DNA from: Diogma glabrata
Taxonomy: Eukaryota; Arthropoda; Insecta; Diptera; Cylindrotomidae
Reading direction: 5' to 3'
DNA: 64,000 nucleotides
Assembly (NCBI GenBank): GCA_963693315.1
Contig: OY856187.1
Location: 425,498,429 to 425,562,428, forward strand
Under the pieces are notes generated by a model. That model was not told the origin of the DNA, did no database searches, and saw nothing but the letters and a program-made list of their open reading frames with translations. Shown here piece by piece: positions 48,101 to 54,180 of this stretch (its first letter is position 1; each line of letters begins with the position of its first letter). Position numbers and translations under genes: made by a program.

Positions 48101-51100
48101 TTACGTATAGATCAGGTTTATATAAAGTTAGAATATTTTTACACTGAAAGAAAAAATTCGGTCACTTCAACCTCTTTTGTGCCAACTGAATGCTTCCTGT
48201 CACAATTACTTGAAATTCGAATGTCTTTTCTTCAAAAACCAAATTTAAAGAAACACAACCGAATTTGTGGTTATTGTGATAGAAAACATTCGGTTGGCAC
48301 AAAAGAGGTTGTATATAGTCACCGAATTTTTCCTTTTTCCGAAGTTTAGTCACCACTGATAGAAAATTGTAATCATTTATTCTATCATCGAAAACCTGGA
48401 GCACGTATAATGCAATGAGGAGATCGCATTCTTGTTGCATTCAACCCAACTAAAAAAAAACTATGCTGCCTTTAATGAATAGAGCGACTACTTAAGATAA
48501 GCCACATGAGTCATGTTTGGGTAGGGTAAGAGCTTGTCAGTCTACAATAAATTGTTTATACTCTGTACAGAGAAATGCTATACGGTTGATTGATAATATC
48601 GAACTAACTGATCAGTTTGATTCCCCCAGCACCGAAGATAATGTGGCTGTATTGTCAATCTTCTATATACATACAAGTTTAACGGATTCTCCTTTAAAGA
48701 AATCAAAACATTCTTCCATCGTGCTAGCAGTATATATAACCTACGAGTAAGAACTTTAGAGCTATACTACCCATTTGCTGGATAAATACCTAGTTGTAGA
48801 ATTATGTTCTTACTGAACTATTAATCCAATAGAGTGACCAATTTGTGAAACTCACTGTCTTTCATTTTTCTCATGTGAACCTACCCTTCAGACATTTAAA
48901 GAAAATCCATCGTGATTTAAAACCATTTTCTCATTCCATTTTCTCATCTCTTTCTTTTCTAGTTGAAGTAGTATCTTCGGATCGGATATCCAAAGAGTCT
49001 GAATAATGACTATTTCATATTTAGGGTCGATTGTATGAATGCGGATATAAGATAAATTTTCGGATAAATCGATATTTGTATTGTATGAATCAGGATAGAA
49101 CAAAAAATTAATCCGAGAATAAAATTCTAATATCTGTTTTAATCTTTATTTTCCTTGTATAAAAACAAATAATAAAACAATTTGTTTCATTTTTCTTCAC
49201 ATGCGCATAGCAGGATAATTTTGTTTTGAATTTGTGGTTATTTGTGAATTTAAATTTGTGCGTTTCTAAAATTTGTTTTTTGATATAAATTAATAGTAAA
49301 ATAAACAATATTTTTAATAGTAATTTTATGTTTTGAAATAATGGTTTTTAATTTGTAATTAACTTTATTTAATAGAAAAGTAAAAGAAAAAGTATTTCCA
49401 CTTATAAAAATACTGCTATAAACTGCAATAAAAACAAAAATAAAAAAATTCTATCCGTGTTCATACAATCGACGAAAAATAAAATCCTCGGATGAAGATA
49501 AAACTTTATTCTCGGCTTTTTTTCTATCCATCCTTGTTCATACATTCGGCCCTTATTATGCTAAATATGTCTAACTAATTAATAAATTTACAATTTAATA
49601 ATTATTGATTTAAAGGTATGTATAGTACGCCAACAGACATTAAAAGCTCAGTGAAGCTCAGTAAAAGATCTGCAGGTTTAATGTAGATCATTTGTCACTT
49701 TATGCAGCACCACACCCCATAAAAGCTAATCATTTCCTTCTCAGATAGATTAAAGTTCATTGAATATTAGCAGACCGACAAACATCATGTGCATGATGTA
49801 CGAGTAAGTGTACATTTCGTGCACATTTTATTTTGACTAATTTTGTACTTTTTGGAAATATTCTAGTATTCATTATATTTAAAATTTAGTTGAAGTATAA
49901 ATGTATTTGAGTACTAACGTCATACAAATTTGTTTTAATTTAACATTTTTAAATCCTGTAAACATGTATACAAAATGTGCATAGAACTTTAAACAAAATG
50001 TTTTATGCACATTTTGTATACACGTATACATGTTTACTTTAAACAAATGTTCACACTGTAGTTTTACATTTGTGCATTTGTTTATAAAATTCGCATGAAA
50101 CATGTTTACAAAATGACCTATATACATGTAGACGAAATGCGCATATACTTGTAAACGAAATATATAAATTTCATTTGGTTAAAATTCACTAGAGTTCTAT
50201 CCATTTAAGATATACATAGTTTACAAAATTATATACTTTAGTTATCGCTTCTCGGCTTAAAGACTATGATAACAGTGGCTGTGTTATGACTAGACATTGG
50301 CTATTATAAGGTTATGAAATTTCTATTAACGAATTTATTTGATATTTTGTAATATGTTATAAACATTTTTCTAAGAAGTATACAGAAAATTTATGTACCT
50401 TTTGTAAACTCATCGTGAACATATAAATGCACAAGTGGTGCATTTGTGTCTAAAATGAACCTTAAAATTTCAAACAAAATATGATTTTTCTGTAAATCTG
50501 GTGATGCACATGCCGTGTCTGAAAAATGTATACATTGCTGCAAACCTGTGAATGAACAAATTGTGAACATTTTAGTGCACATTTGATGCACATGAGTCTG
50601 AAATGTCTGTGCATATATGTGCTAAGCCGTTTTACGACATGTGCATGGTATGGTGCACATCATGTGCATGACATGTGTTATAAACAAGTTTGTGCACGGA
50701 CATATTGTGTCATGCACAATTAATGCACATTTCATGCATTTTTTCCAAAATTGCTTTACGGGCAGGTTTAAGATAGATGGTCCACTATTTTATGCAACAC
50801 ACCCTAAAAGCTAATAATTTCCTTCTTCGATAGACTGACACCAGTCACCGAAATTTCATTAAAATCGTTTGATAACTCTATATAGGCTGCAGTGTGAAAG
50901 ACTTTATAAGCAAATTAAGAAAATTTATAATATGAAAAGAAAATTCAATAAGAAAATTTATAATGAAATGACAGTGCAGATATTGAAAAGTTTCTAAACC
51001 CTCATATATCAAGTTTCAACAAAATTGAATCCCAGGACTTAAAGTTTCAAATAAACGGTTATTCGGACGAAACCCACCTGTCCTCTTCATATTATCGATT

Positions 51101-52315
51101 TTAAAAAACAAACTAAACCATCCATTTTCATGTAAGATTATTTTCATCGAGGTCCCTTACGTTTACGTCAAATTCAATCTAGTAAGTTTCAAGTGAGGCA
51201 GGTGGAGCAAGTTCACGGACGAAAAGGGTTTAATATCGTTTAGGATATGCTATTTTTCTACTATTTAAATATAAACAATATTAATTTTAAATGGTTTTAA
51301 TTAAATTTAATTGGGTTCATTAACCTGTTTTTAAATAATTTTAAATGTAAATGTATATTATGTAAGAAAGCATACGTTTCATAAACATTTACTATACGTA
51401 TTGATTCTGATAAAAATTTTAACTATAAATTTCTGTTATATTAATTTACTTCGCATGGATAAAGGTCATACGAATTATCATACTTCAGTTAAGTAAGTTT
51501 TATATCAACCTATCACGCCTATTTGTTTTTGGTGGTTGATTTTAAATAAACAAAACCTAAACTTGTAAGACAATTCTCGCTTATTAAAGACTGGTTTAAT
51601 ATGTTGTTGTTGAAACTGAATGAATGTGAATGGAAAAATATTATCGATTTGTCTTGGAATTAAATTTTGAACTTCAAAAAGGAAATGAAATGATCTTGGC
51701 CTTCTTGATGTTTTGATTGCAAATAGATTTTACGATATAAGTTTTATGTTTTGATTTTTGAGATATGTAGTAATATTTTTTATCGTTTAGTAAGTTAATT
51801 AAAGGTACAGAAACATCTTGAATAATATAGTTGATTTATAAAAGACAATTAATGGTATTTATTATGCAAGACCGTGATATTGGTTGTTTGAATAAAAAAG
51901 TCTTGTTAAGACGCAATTTATCAGAGATCGATATCAATATAGGTGGAGTACAATTCTTACAAAGTATAAAAGTCAAACTGTCACCATACGTTAATAAATT
52001 AACAAACAAATTGTTTCATTAGAAGGTCGTACAAATTATTTTAGCAACTGCGATTCAGTAAACTTATCAGTTTAAGAAATTTGAAATGATGTTTATAAAT
52101 TACAATTTTTTTAAACAAAATACTCAACAAATACATAAAATTTGGTGCAGCTCACATGAAAAGTATACAGAACTTACATGAAGGTTAATATCTGTCTAAG
52201 TGTCCGATAACTAAAACTACTTTCAATGAAAATAAAAAAAATAGTAGTAATATTAACTGTATTTACCATTAAAATTGTCGTGGATTATTTCAGCTTGCGG
52301 TATTAATGGAGCCAT
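29852..52315 (-). CDS. Fatty acyl-CoA reductase (FAR), complete, 9 coding exons
   Basis: Fatty acyl-CoA reductases convert fatty acyl-CoA to fatty alcohol using NADPH, usually at the ER or peroxisome membrane, and feed wax, cuticular lipid or pheromone synthesis. Joining 52315-52267, 36830-36756, 36688-36576, 36514-36266, 36186-36041, 35949-35840, 30848-30416, 30352-30259 and 30109-29852 gives 1527 nt: 508 codons plus TAA, with every exon phase consistent and every intron GT-AG. Residues 33-40 read TGATGFLG (the GxxGxxG Rossmann loop). Residues 220-224 read YTFTK (catalytic YxxxK) after GWPN. Then come VIPTY and FGPTG, and a FAR C-terminal (Sterile-type) domain at about 385-470 with MMQIYRKIHRF. 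Residues 484-507 are hydrophobic, a likely membrane anchor. The length matches the family (about 500-530). The start is the first ATG after a predicted 5' UTR splice acceptor. No disabling mutation is seen. Which FAR paralogue it is cannot be told from the window. Confidence 0.95.
30259..30352 (-). CDS. FAR exon 8 (C-terminal domain, first part)
   Basis: The acceptor CTTTTAG precedes 30352 and the donor GTAATT starts at 30258. It encodes residues 392-423: KMMQIYRKIHRFCNVITYFT then KEWKFQDNNIK, matching the FAR C-terminal domain pattern (YRK-H-F, F-T--EW-F--N). It is only 94 nt, so open-frame listings miss it. Confidence 0.93.
30416..30848 (-). CDS. FAR exon 7 (end of Rossmann domain)
   Basis: The acceptor (long T run, TTTTAG) sits before 30848 and the donor GTATGT starts at 30415. 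It encodes residues 248-391: VIPTYLEPIKGW, FGPTGIIIGCGAGLLRV, NIVPVDLCVN, PPIYNFCTS and WEDFCQL, ending in a hydrophobic stretch and LLVMGKKP, where the C-terminal domain begins. This is the longest exon. Open-frame prediction alone reads through both splice sites here. Confidence 0.95.
31268..31325 (+). repeat. TGGG microsatellite
   Basis: GTGGGTGGGTGGGTGGGTG and, after a short interruption, GAGTGGGTGGGTGG then TTGGGTGGGTGAG. Many GGG runs lie on one strand. It sits in FAR intron 6. The overlapping open frames (PTHPPTH repeats, 31184-31444) are artefacts of this repeat. Confidence 0.9.
31330..32500. repeat. CTCCCGAACACC-type repeat, tandem units, copy 2
   Basis: Three or more diverged units, each containing TTTGTTGGGAGC, TTTTGATGACACTTTGGAAA, AAGATGCAAACATGTATG and ACAAGGAACTGATT (about 31740, 32210 and 32370), with CTTCCGGTTTNTCACTTCCGG between them. 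Homologous to 27370-28090. Confidence 0.65.
32810..33632. mobile_element. Possible TIR element (about 0.8 kb)
   Basis: The left end ATAGCTAACCACACACGATA faces an inverted CGTGTATGGCTAT at 33618-33632. Inside, motifs such as GACCAGGTCCGGC and GGACGGGCCGAATCC are more GC-rich than the surroundings. TIR identity is imperfect, no clear target duplication is seen and there is no ORF. Confidence 0.35.
33651..33738 (+). repeat. 44-bp perfect tandem duplication
   Basis: The unit starting TAGCAAAAATGGTACAAGGA occurs twice back to back without a difference (33651-33694 and 33695-33738). This recent duplication is inside FAR intron 6. Confidence 0.95.
33880..34190 (-). mobile_element. LINE-tailed retroelement, old partial copy D
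   Basis: AATAAAATGTTTTGTGTAAG, GACAACACATAAAAACCTTT and GGGTCCCACAACAACAGGCG, then the diverged body. The minus strand still reads SRTPVVVGPMALKVFM, the LINE ORF end. The 5' half is missing. Confidence 0.65.
35840..35949 (-). CDS. FAR exon 6 (YxxxK active site)
   Basis: The acceptor TTAATAG precedes 35949 and the donor GTAGGT starts at 35839. It encodes residues 211-247 with GWPNTYTFTK (catalytic Y220 and K224), LAEDLV and LGVFRPAI. A 5.0-kb repeat-rich intron follows. Confidence 0.95.
36041..36186 (-). CDS. FAR exon 5
   Basis: The acceptor TTCCAG precedes 36186 and the donor GTAAGA starts at 36040. It encodes residues 163-210 plus two bases of 211: SVIHVSTAYAN (conserved strand before the active site), then a variable loop and LDDETLDKISP. 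Confidence 0.95.
36266..36514 (-). CDS. FAR exon 4
   Basis: The acceptor CTTTAG precedes 36514 and the donor GTAAAA starts at 36265. Residues 80-162 include SAISGDCVLPELG, NIVFHVAATTRFDE and the LCREMENLK helix, all typical FAR blocks. The opposite strand carries a 77-codon open frame that is only a shadow of this exon. Confidence 0.95.
36576..36688 (-). CDS. FAR exon 3
   Basis: The acceptor TTCTAG precedes 36688 and the donor GTAAG starts at 36575. It encodes residues 42-79: ILLEKLLRSC, then FILIRSKKGK and RLDDMFEDP, the classic second beta strand and helix of the FAR Rossmann domain. It ends in phase 0. Flanking introns are 67 and 61 bp. Confidence 0.95.
36756..36830 (-). CDS. FAR exon 2 (NADPH-binding loop)
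   Basis: The acceptor TTTCAG abuts 36830 and the donor GTAAG starts at 36755. It encodes residues 17-41, ending in SVFITGATGFLGK, the Rossmann GxxGxxG loop. Phase 1 at both ends. Confidence 0.95.
37195..39550. repeat. Tandem segmental duplication inside FAR intron 1
   Basis: 37195-37930 and about 38790-39530 are homologous: a unit (ATTCCGTATTTACAAGAGCT, AACCAATTACTAATTTAA, CCGGGAAATCATCAATT, GTTTATTCCACT) followed by an old LINE-tailed element copy and GACGTCGTAATTTTATACT. Part of the unit is repeated once more between them (GCGACCACTTATTTATTCTA at 38426 and 38706, period 280). The retroelement copies (37430-37930 and 39000-39350) share flanks, so they arose by duplication, not by separate insertion. 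Confidence 0.7.
38364..38433. repeat. Palindrome in FAR intron 1
   Basis: GGTCGCTATCCATATTTATA is inverted as TATAAGTATGGATAGCG then TAGCGACC; arms about 30 bp, loop about 12 bp. The right arm starts the duplicated 280-bp unit. Confidence 0.75.
39638..39671 (+). mobile_element. Tc1-like left terminal repeat
   Basis: TA followed by CAGTGAACGGCGGTGAAAAA and AAGTAAACAAA. The right terminus at 44141-44169 reads TTTGTTTACTTTTTTTGCCG then TTTACTG and TA, which is its inversion. Tc1 elements begin CAGT and duplicate TA. A second partial match to this end (GGTGGACAAAAAAAGTAAAC) lies at 42189 right beside the transposase. Confidence 0.7.
39770..41426 (-). mobile_element. Composite family element, uninterrupted copy (1.65 kb)
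   Basis: In plus order: TATCAAGACTTCGGTCTGGG, inverted core (to 39970), AT units (39975-40220), TTACGTCATAAAAACAGC, six to seven TTTGACA units (40310-40990), CAATAATCTAGATTTTGGTC, ACATCGTCCTTTCGGC, AGTAGGTCCTAAAACGTCGA and the end CTTAGGTCTTTCAGACCGAAGT. The termini ACTTCGGTCTG / CAGACCGAAGT are inverted. The AT unit at 40140-40175 is the empty equivalent of the host site of copy A (14056-15455). Minus open frames 40388-40606 and 41243-41434 are repeat translations. Confidence 0.75.
41485..42186. mobile_element. TIR MITE (TCGTCGCTTTAATAATGAAA), diverged and interrupted copy
   Basis: The left end AAATCGTCGCTTTAATAATG and AACGTATGCCATTTATACGT matches 61508 onward. The right end GAATACGTTC and TTCACTATTAAAGCGATGAA is its inversion. 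About 450 bp of other sequence interrupts the interior compared with the 257-bp copy at 61506. Confidence 0.6.
42212..43225 (+). pseudogene. Tc1-like transposase, frameshifted
   Basis: The DNA-binding part at 42212-42390 reads FQIRQIRNLIVRDVDSGDKN then RDISLKYKISISGIHKI (helix-turn-helix). In another frame, 42457-42920 carries VKKRLEFAKKY, GIWTDENKFEL (first catalytic D) and GGGSLMVWVYFSWKGVGRIV then GKMTGESYVKLLQDN. A frame change near 42915 restores FQRDNDPKHTSS (second catalytic D, 42923-42958). Further on, WPPKSPDLNPIEH (43002-43040, catalytic glutamate) is followed by an in-frame stop, and the C-terminus LVESMPRRLEAVIQNKGGHT ends at TAA 43225. All three DDE positions are visible, but at least three frame breaks and stops make it non-functional. 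The antisense open frame 42435-42785 is a shadow. Confidence 0.9.
43256..43506. mobile_element. Foldback element, about 250 bp, inside the Tc1-like copy
   Basis: Near-complete palindrome: AAAATTATGGCGAGTTTATG, AAAAAACACTAATTTTTGAT, CCTATCGATTTC and CATTCTCAAGGTATTTT, all repeated inverted and ending AACTCGCCATAATTTTT. The right arm has an extra ~22-bp duplication. Related in the end motif AAAACAC...ACTAATTTTTGATA to 57606-57811. Confidence 0.8.
43591..43983. mobile_element. CCCGAGCAG foldback MITE, copy 1 (393 bp)
   Basis: The ends CCCGAGCAGAAATT and AATTTCTGCTCGGG are exact inversions. The interior is made of repeated GGCCCTGATCAGG, CCCTATTTAGGG-like and GGGCAAACCCTA modules, themselves self-complementary. 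A second copy is at 52778-53262. No ORF. Confidence 0.8.
44141..44169 (-). mobile_element. Tc1-like right terminal repeat and TA
   Basis: TTTGTTTACTTTTTTTGCCG then TTTACTG and TA, the inverted counterpart of 39638-39671. It lies 0.9 kb beyond the transposase stop; two foldback elements (43256-43506 and 43591-43983) have inserted in between. Confidence 0.7.
44170..46330. other. No gene recognised (FAR intron 1)
   Basis: AT-rich. A short LINE-like 3' scrap may lie at 44310-44350 (TTAGAACGCCAGTTGTTCG). A 19-bp tandem pair (CACAATAAATCTTATAAA) is at about 45400-45440. Nothing else is structured. Confidence 0.5.
46349..46420 (+). tRNA. tRNA-like relic or SINE head (not a functional tRNA call)
   Basis: ATGGGTATCGCGCTCGACTG then GGTCGTGAGTTCGAATCCTA contains a near-consensus pol III B box (GTTCGAATCC) and an A-box-like stretch at suitable spacing, followed by a T run (46425 onward) that could terminate pol III. 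The acceptor stem and T stem do not pair properly, so a tRNA pseudogene or a tRNA-derived SINE head fits better than a working tRNA. Confidence 0.4.
46480..47810. repeat. Direct repeat pair (about 180-250 bp), spacing about 1.07 kb
   Basis: 46480-46660 and 47550-47750 share GCCCGTTTCGTTCAAATTAT-like sequence, TATCATTTCGATATTAATAA, GAAAATTA and AGTGCTAAAAATCATA. They are diverged. This is either an old tandem duplication or two copies of an unnamed element. The foldback MITE at 46715 lies between them. Confidence 0.55.
46715..46808. mobile_element. About 90-bp foldback MITE, copy 2
   Basis: Same structure as 6082-6174: GTGTTCGATTTGACTGAAAC on the left, its near-exact inversion ending TTGAACACG on the right, and the same loop (AACAACAACAAATTGCATTT). 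Two copies in different surroundings support mobility. Confidence 0.75.
47996..48040 (+). other. GC-rich hairpin in AT-rich DNA, possible Helitron-like 3' end
   Basis: GTGCGCGGGGAGGAGCGGAG then CCCGCGGGATACCCCTTAG. CGCGGG can pair with CCCGCG across a loop of about 11 nt. A GC hairpin shortly before the terminus is a Helitron habit, but the end CTTAG is not the usual CTRR and no 5' end or Rep/helicase sequence was seen. Confidence 0.3.
48145..48338. mobile_element. TIR MITE, about 195 bp
   Basis: The left arm AAAAAATTCGGTCACTTCAA then CCTCTTTTGTGCCAACTGAATG is inverted at the right as CATTCGGTTGGCACAAAAGA then GGTTG...ACCGAATTTTT, about 48 bp per arm with a few differences. An interior frame (48440-48162) spans it and is not a gene. 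Confidence 0.75.
48500..48900 (+). pseudogene. LINE RT C-terminal fragment
   Basis: The plus frame reads LYSVQRNAIRLIDNIELTDQ then FDSPSTEDNVAVLSIFYIH, matching LDSVQKRAIRIVGD...LDSLKHRRTVADLVVFYKY at 7460-7590. The usual C-S-E-L block follows out of frame. Old, truncated copy in FAR intron 1. Confidence 0.65.
49673..50850. repeat. Direct repeats flanking a GTGCAC/ATGCAC-rich region
   Basis: 49673-49760 and 50764-50840 are diverged direct repeats (GCAGGTTTAA, TAGAT, TTTATGCA, CCCATAAAAGCTAAT and ATTTCCTTCT). Between them, 49780-50750 is full of TGTGCATGATGTAC, ATGTGCATAG, TGTGCACGGACA and similar motifs. 50165-50280 is another repeat (GTTAAAATTCACTAGAGTTC ... GTTATCGCTTCTCGGC) also present at 46280, 48040 and 52980. 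No gene. Confidence 0.5.
50850..52260. other. No gene recognised (FAR intron 1, 5' part)
   Basis: AT-rich. The open frame 51831-52022 (63 codons) has no recognisable motif and overlaps no plausible FAR exon. Confidence 0.5.
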
Positions 52316-52345
52316 TTTAAGGGTGAAAATAGTTTTATTGACAGT
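52267..52345 (-). CDS. FAR exon 1 (5' UTR part plus codons 1-16)
   Basis: The ATG is at 52315 and the exon encodes MAPLIPQAEIIHDNFN plus one base. It ends at the donor G|GTAAAT (52266 downward). A good acceptor (pyrimidine-rich tract, TTTTCAG) ends at 52346, so the exon probably starts at 52345 with about 30 nt of 5' UTR, and at least one noncoding exon lies further upstream (higher coordinates). It is separated from exon 2 by 15.4 kb; the join rests on phase (1), the splice sites and the FAR-like N-terminal sequence. Confidence 0.85.
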
Positions 52346-52777
52346 CTGAAAATAGAAGAAAAAAATAAAATTAATATATGTTTAATAAATCAAATATGGT
52401 TATATGGATTGACAATCTAGTTGTAAATGTGATTTAAATAATATTTAAAGTTTTTTAATATTGTAAGGTAACTGATATGAATTTTAAGTTTTAACGGTCA
52501 CATTTTAGAAAAACAATTCATATCAAAACAATTACATTTTTATTTATTTCATAATATAGGCATAATGCAAATGGATTATTTAAATGGCTTTAAATGCGTT
52601 TTTTTAGTTCCTGATATCTTTCCTGATATTGATAGACTATAAAATTATAATACATGTAACATTATGTTTGTGATCTAAGGATGTTTTTATCTATAATGTT
52701 CATAGCTAAATACATTATTGTTTTATATGATTAAACGTTATGGTTCTTTTGTTATTCTAGCACAAAATGTATATAAT

Positions 52778-53262
52778 CCCGAGCTGAAATCAGTTAGGGA
52801 AAACCTGAATACAGTCAGGCGGTGATCAGGGCTTGGTCAGTCCTACAAGGGCAATCTGATGTGGGCCTGTTCCGGGACTGATTTAGAATACCCTTTTAGG
52901 CTTAACCTTTTTTGAATATATTCGGCCCTGATCAGGTTTTTGGTATTTGACCCCTACCTAGATGAAATTTCAATTGCTTAAAATTCACTAGAGTATTTTC
53001 TATTTTATAAATATATATAGTTAAAATCGTTTCATATACGCTTTAGTTATCGCTTCTTGGCTGAAAGACTATAATAATAGTGATTATGGTGGTCCGATTA
53101 TCCCAATCAGTGTCTGATCCGGTAATCCCAATCAGGACCTGATAGGGAAAAAGCGTTACACGCATGATTAGGGCCCAATCAGGCTGCCCTACCAATGCCT
53201 GATCCGGATTAGGGCAAATCTGATCAGGACCTTACTTGAGCCCTGACAAATTTCTGCTCGGG
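52778..53262. mobile_element. CCCGAGCAG foldback MITE, copy 2, interrupted
   Basis: The left end CCCGAGCTGAAATCAGTTAG and right end AAATTTCTGCTCGGG match 43591-43983 in the opposite order. The interior has CCCTGATCAGG modules and an insertion at about 52960-53090 (TTCACTAGAG ... TTATCGCTTCTTGGC) that belongs to another repeat seen at 50170-50280 and 48040-48110. It lies just upstream of FAR exon 1. Confidence 0.75.
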
Positions 53263-53269
53263 ATATTTT

Positions 53270-54000
53270 AATTAATGCTCATTCGATTTTATTAAATAAC
53301 TTGTATAAATTTAGGCAATTTAACATGACAGCATTAATTGGATCACTAAGTAAATATATAAGAATATAAGGAAGCAAGATGATTTTATAAAATTAACTAA
53401 ATTAAAAATGATTTGACATTGAAATTAATAAATCGATGATGGTAATACAATTTTTAACTTTAGATGAAATAGTAAACATATCAAATATTAATTTAAATTG
53501 GAAATAATTCTTCAGCTCAAACAAGCAGATGGAAGTTTCGAAGGCGTTAAAAAGAAGTATGATGTAGCAAATACTTTTTACGTTGTTTATTGTTTACTTT
53601 TAAATGTTTTAATACCTAACCAAACATACGAGTTTGTCTGTCACTACAACATCCTTTAAAAAAAAGTTGCCGTAGAGTGAATCCAAACTGTTTCATGCTA
53701 AGAAAAGCCAACAGTATTGTTGTTTCATTTTCTGTAAAATATTCCAGTCAGAGTTTATCATTTATTTAAATCAATATCCATGTACCCCGTTAGAATTAAT
53801 AGAGCTAGATTTAAAGTTTATAGATTTTATTAAAACCCAATAAAAGAACAGAAAAAATTTGGTGTGTGTGATTATTTTAGAAAATAATTTAGATATAAGT
53901 GGAATCAGCACGATATGCGATGAAAAACACACAAAATACTGAATTTCGTGGGGAAAAAGCAGACAACAGTATCTTGATCTTGCCATATAATTCTGTTTGT
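53270..54000. other. No gene recognised upstream of FAR exon 1
   Basis: The noncoding first exon and promoter of the FAR gene should lie at coordinates above 52345, but no TATA/initiator arrangement can be picked out with confidence in this AT-rich sequence. Confidence 0.4.
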
Positions 54001-54004
54001 TTAA

Positions 54005-54180
54005 TTAAAAGTTTATTCAAATCTATATATATATATAATACACAAAAAACGAAAAAGCGTAGCCATACCATAGAAAAGACGACTGAAGAGTATACGGTAG
54101 GGAAAAAATAAAAAAGGAAACAAACAAAATTTATTAAATTTCTATTTAGTTAGTATTTTATATTTTCTCTTCAAATTTCA
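54005..54180 (-). mobile_element. Penelope-like element 3' remnant
   Basis: TATATAATACACAAAAAACG, AAAAAGCGTAGCCATACC and TACGGTAGGGAAAAAATAA correspond to 1780-1870 at the 3' end of the Penelope-like element (ATACAGAAGAAATG, AAAAGTGTAGCCATACC, GCGGTAAGGAAAAAAG). The endonuclease itself is missing here. Confidence 0.5.

Larger units (their letters stand above)
36831..52266 (-). other. FAR intron 1, 15.4 kb, transposon-laden
   Basis: It is bounded by GTAAAT (donor, 52266) and TTTCAG (acceptor, 36831). It contains a 1.6-kb tandem duplication (37195-39550), a composite-family element (39770-41426), a TIR MITE (41485-42186), a Tc1-like transposase pseudogene (42212-43225), two foldback elements, a tRNA-like relic, a small foldback (46715), another MITE (48145-48338) and a LINE fragment. 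No second host gene is recognised in it. Confidence 0.85.

Noticed and set aside
48162..48440. 92-codon minus-strand open frame
   Set aside because: It runs straight through the TIRs of a MITE and has no recognisable domain.
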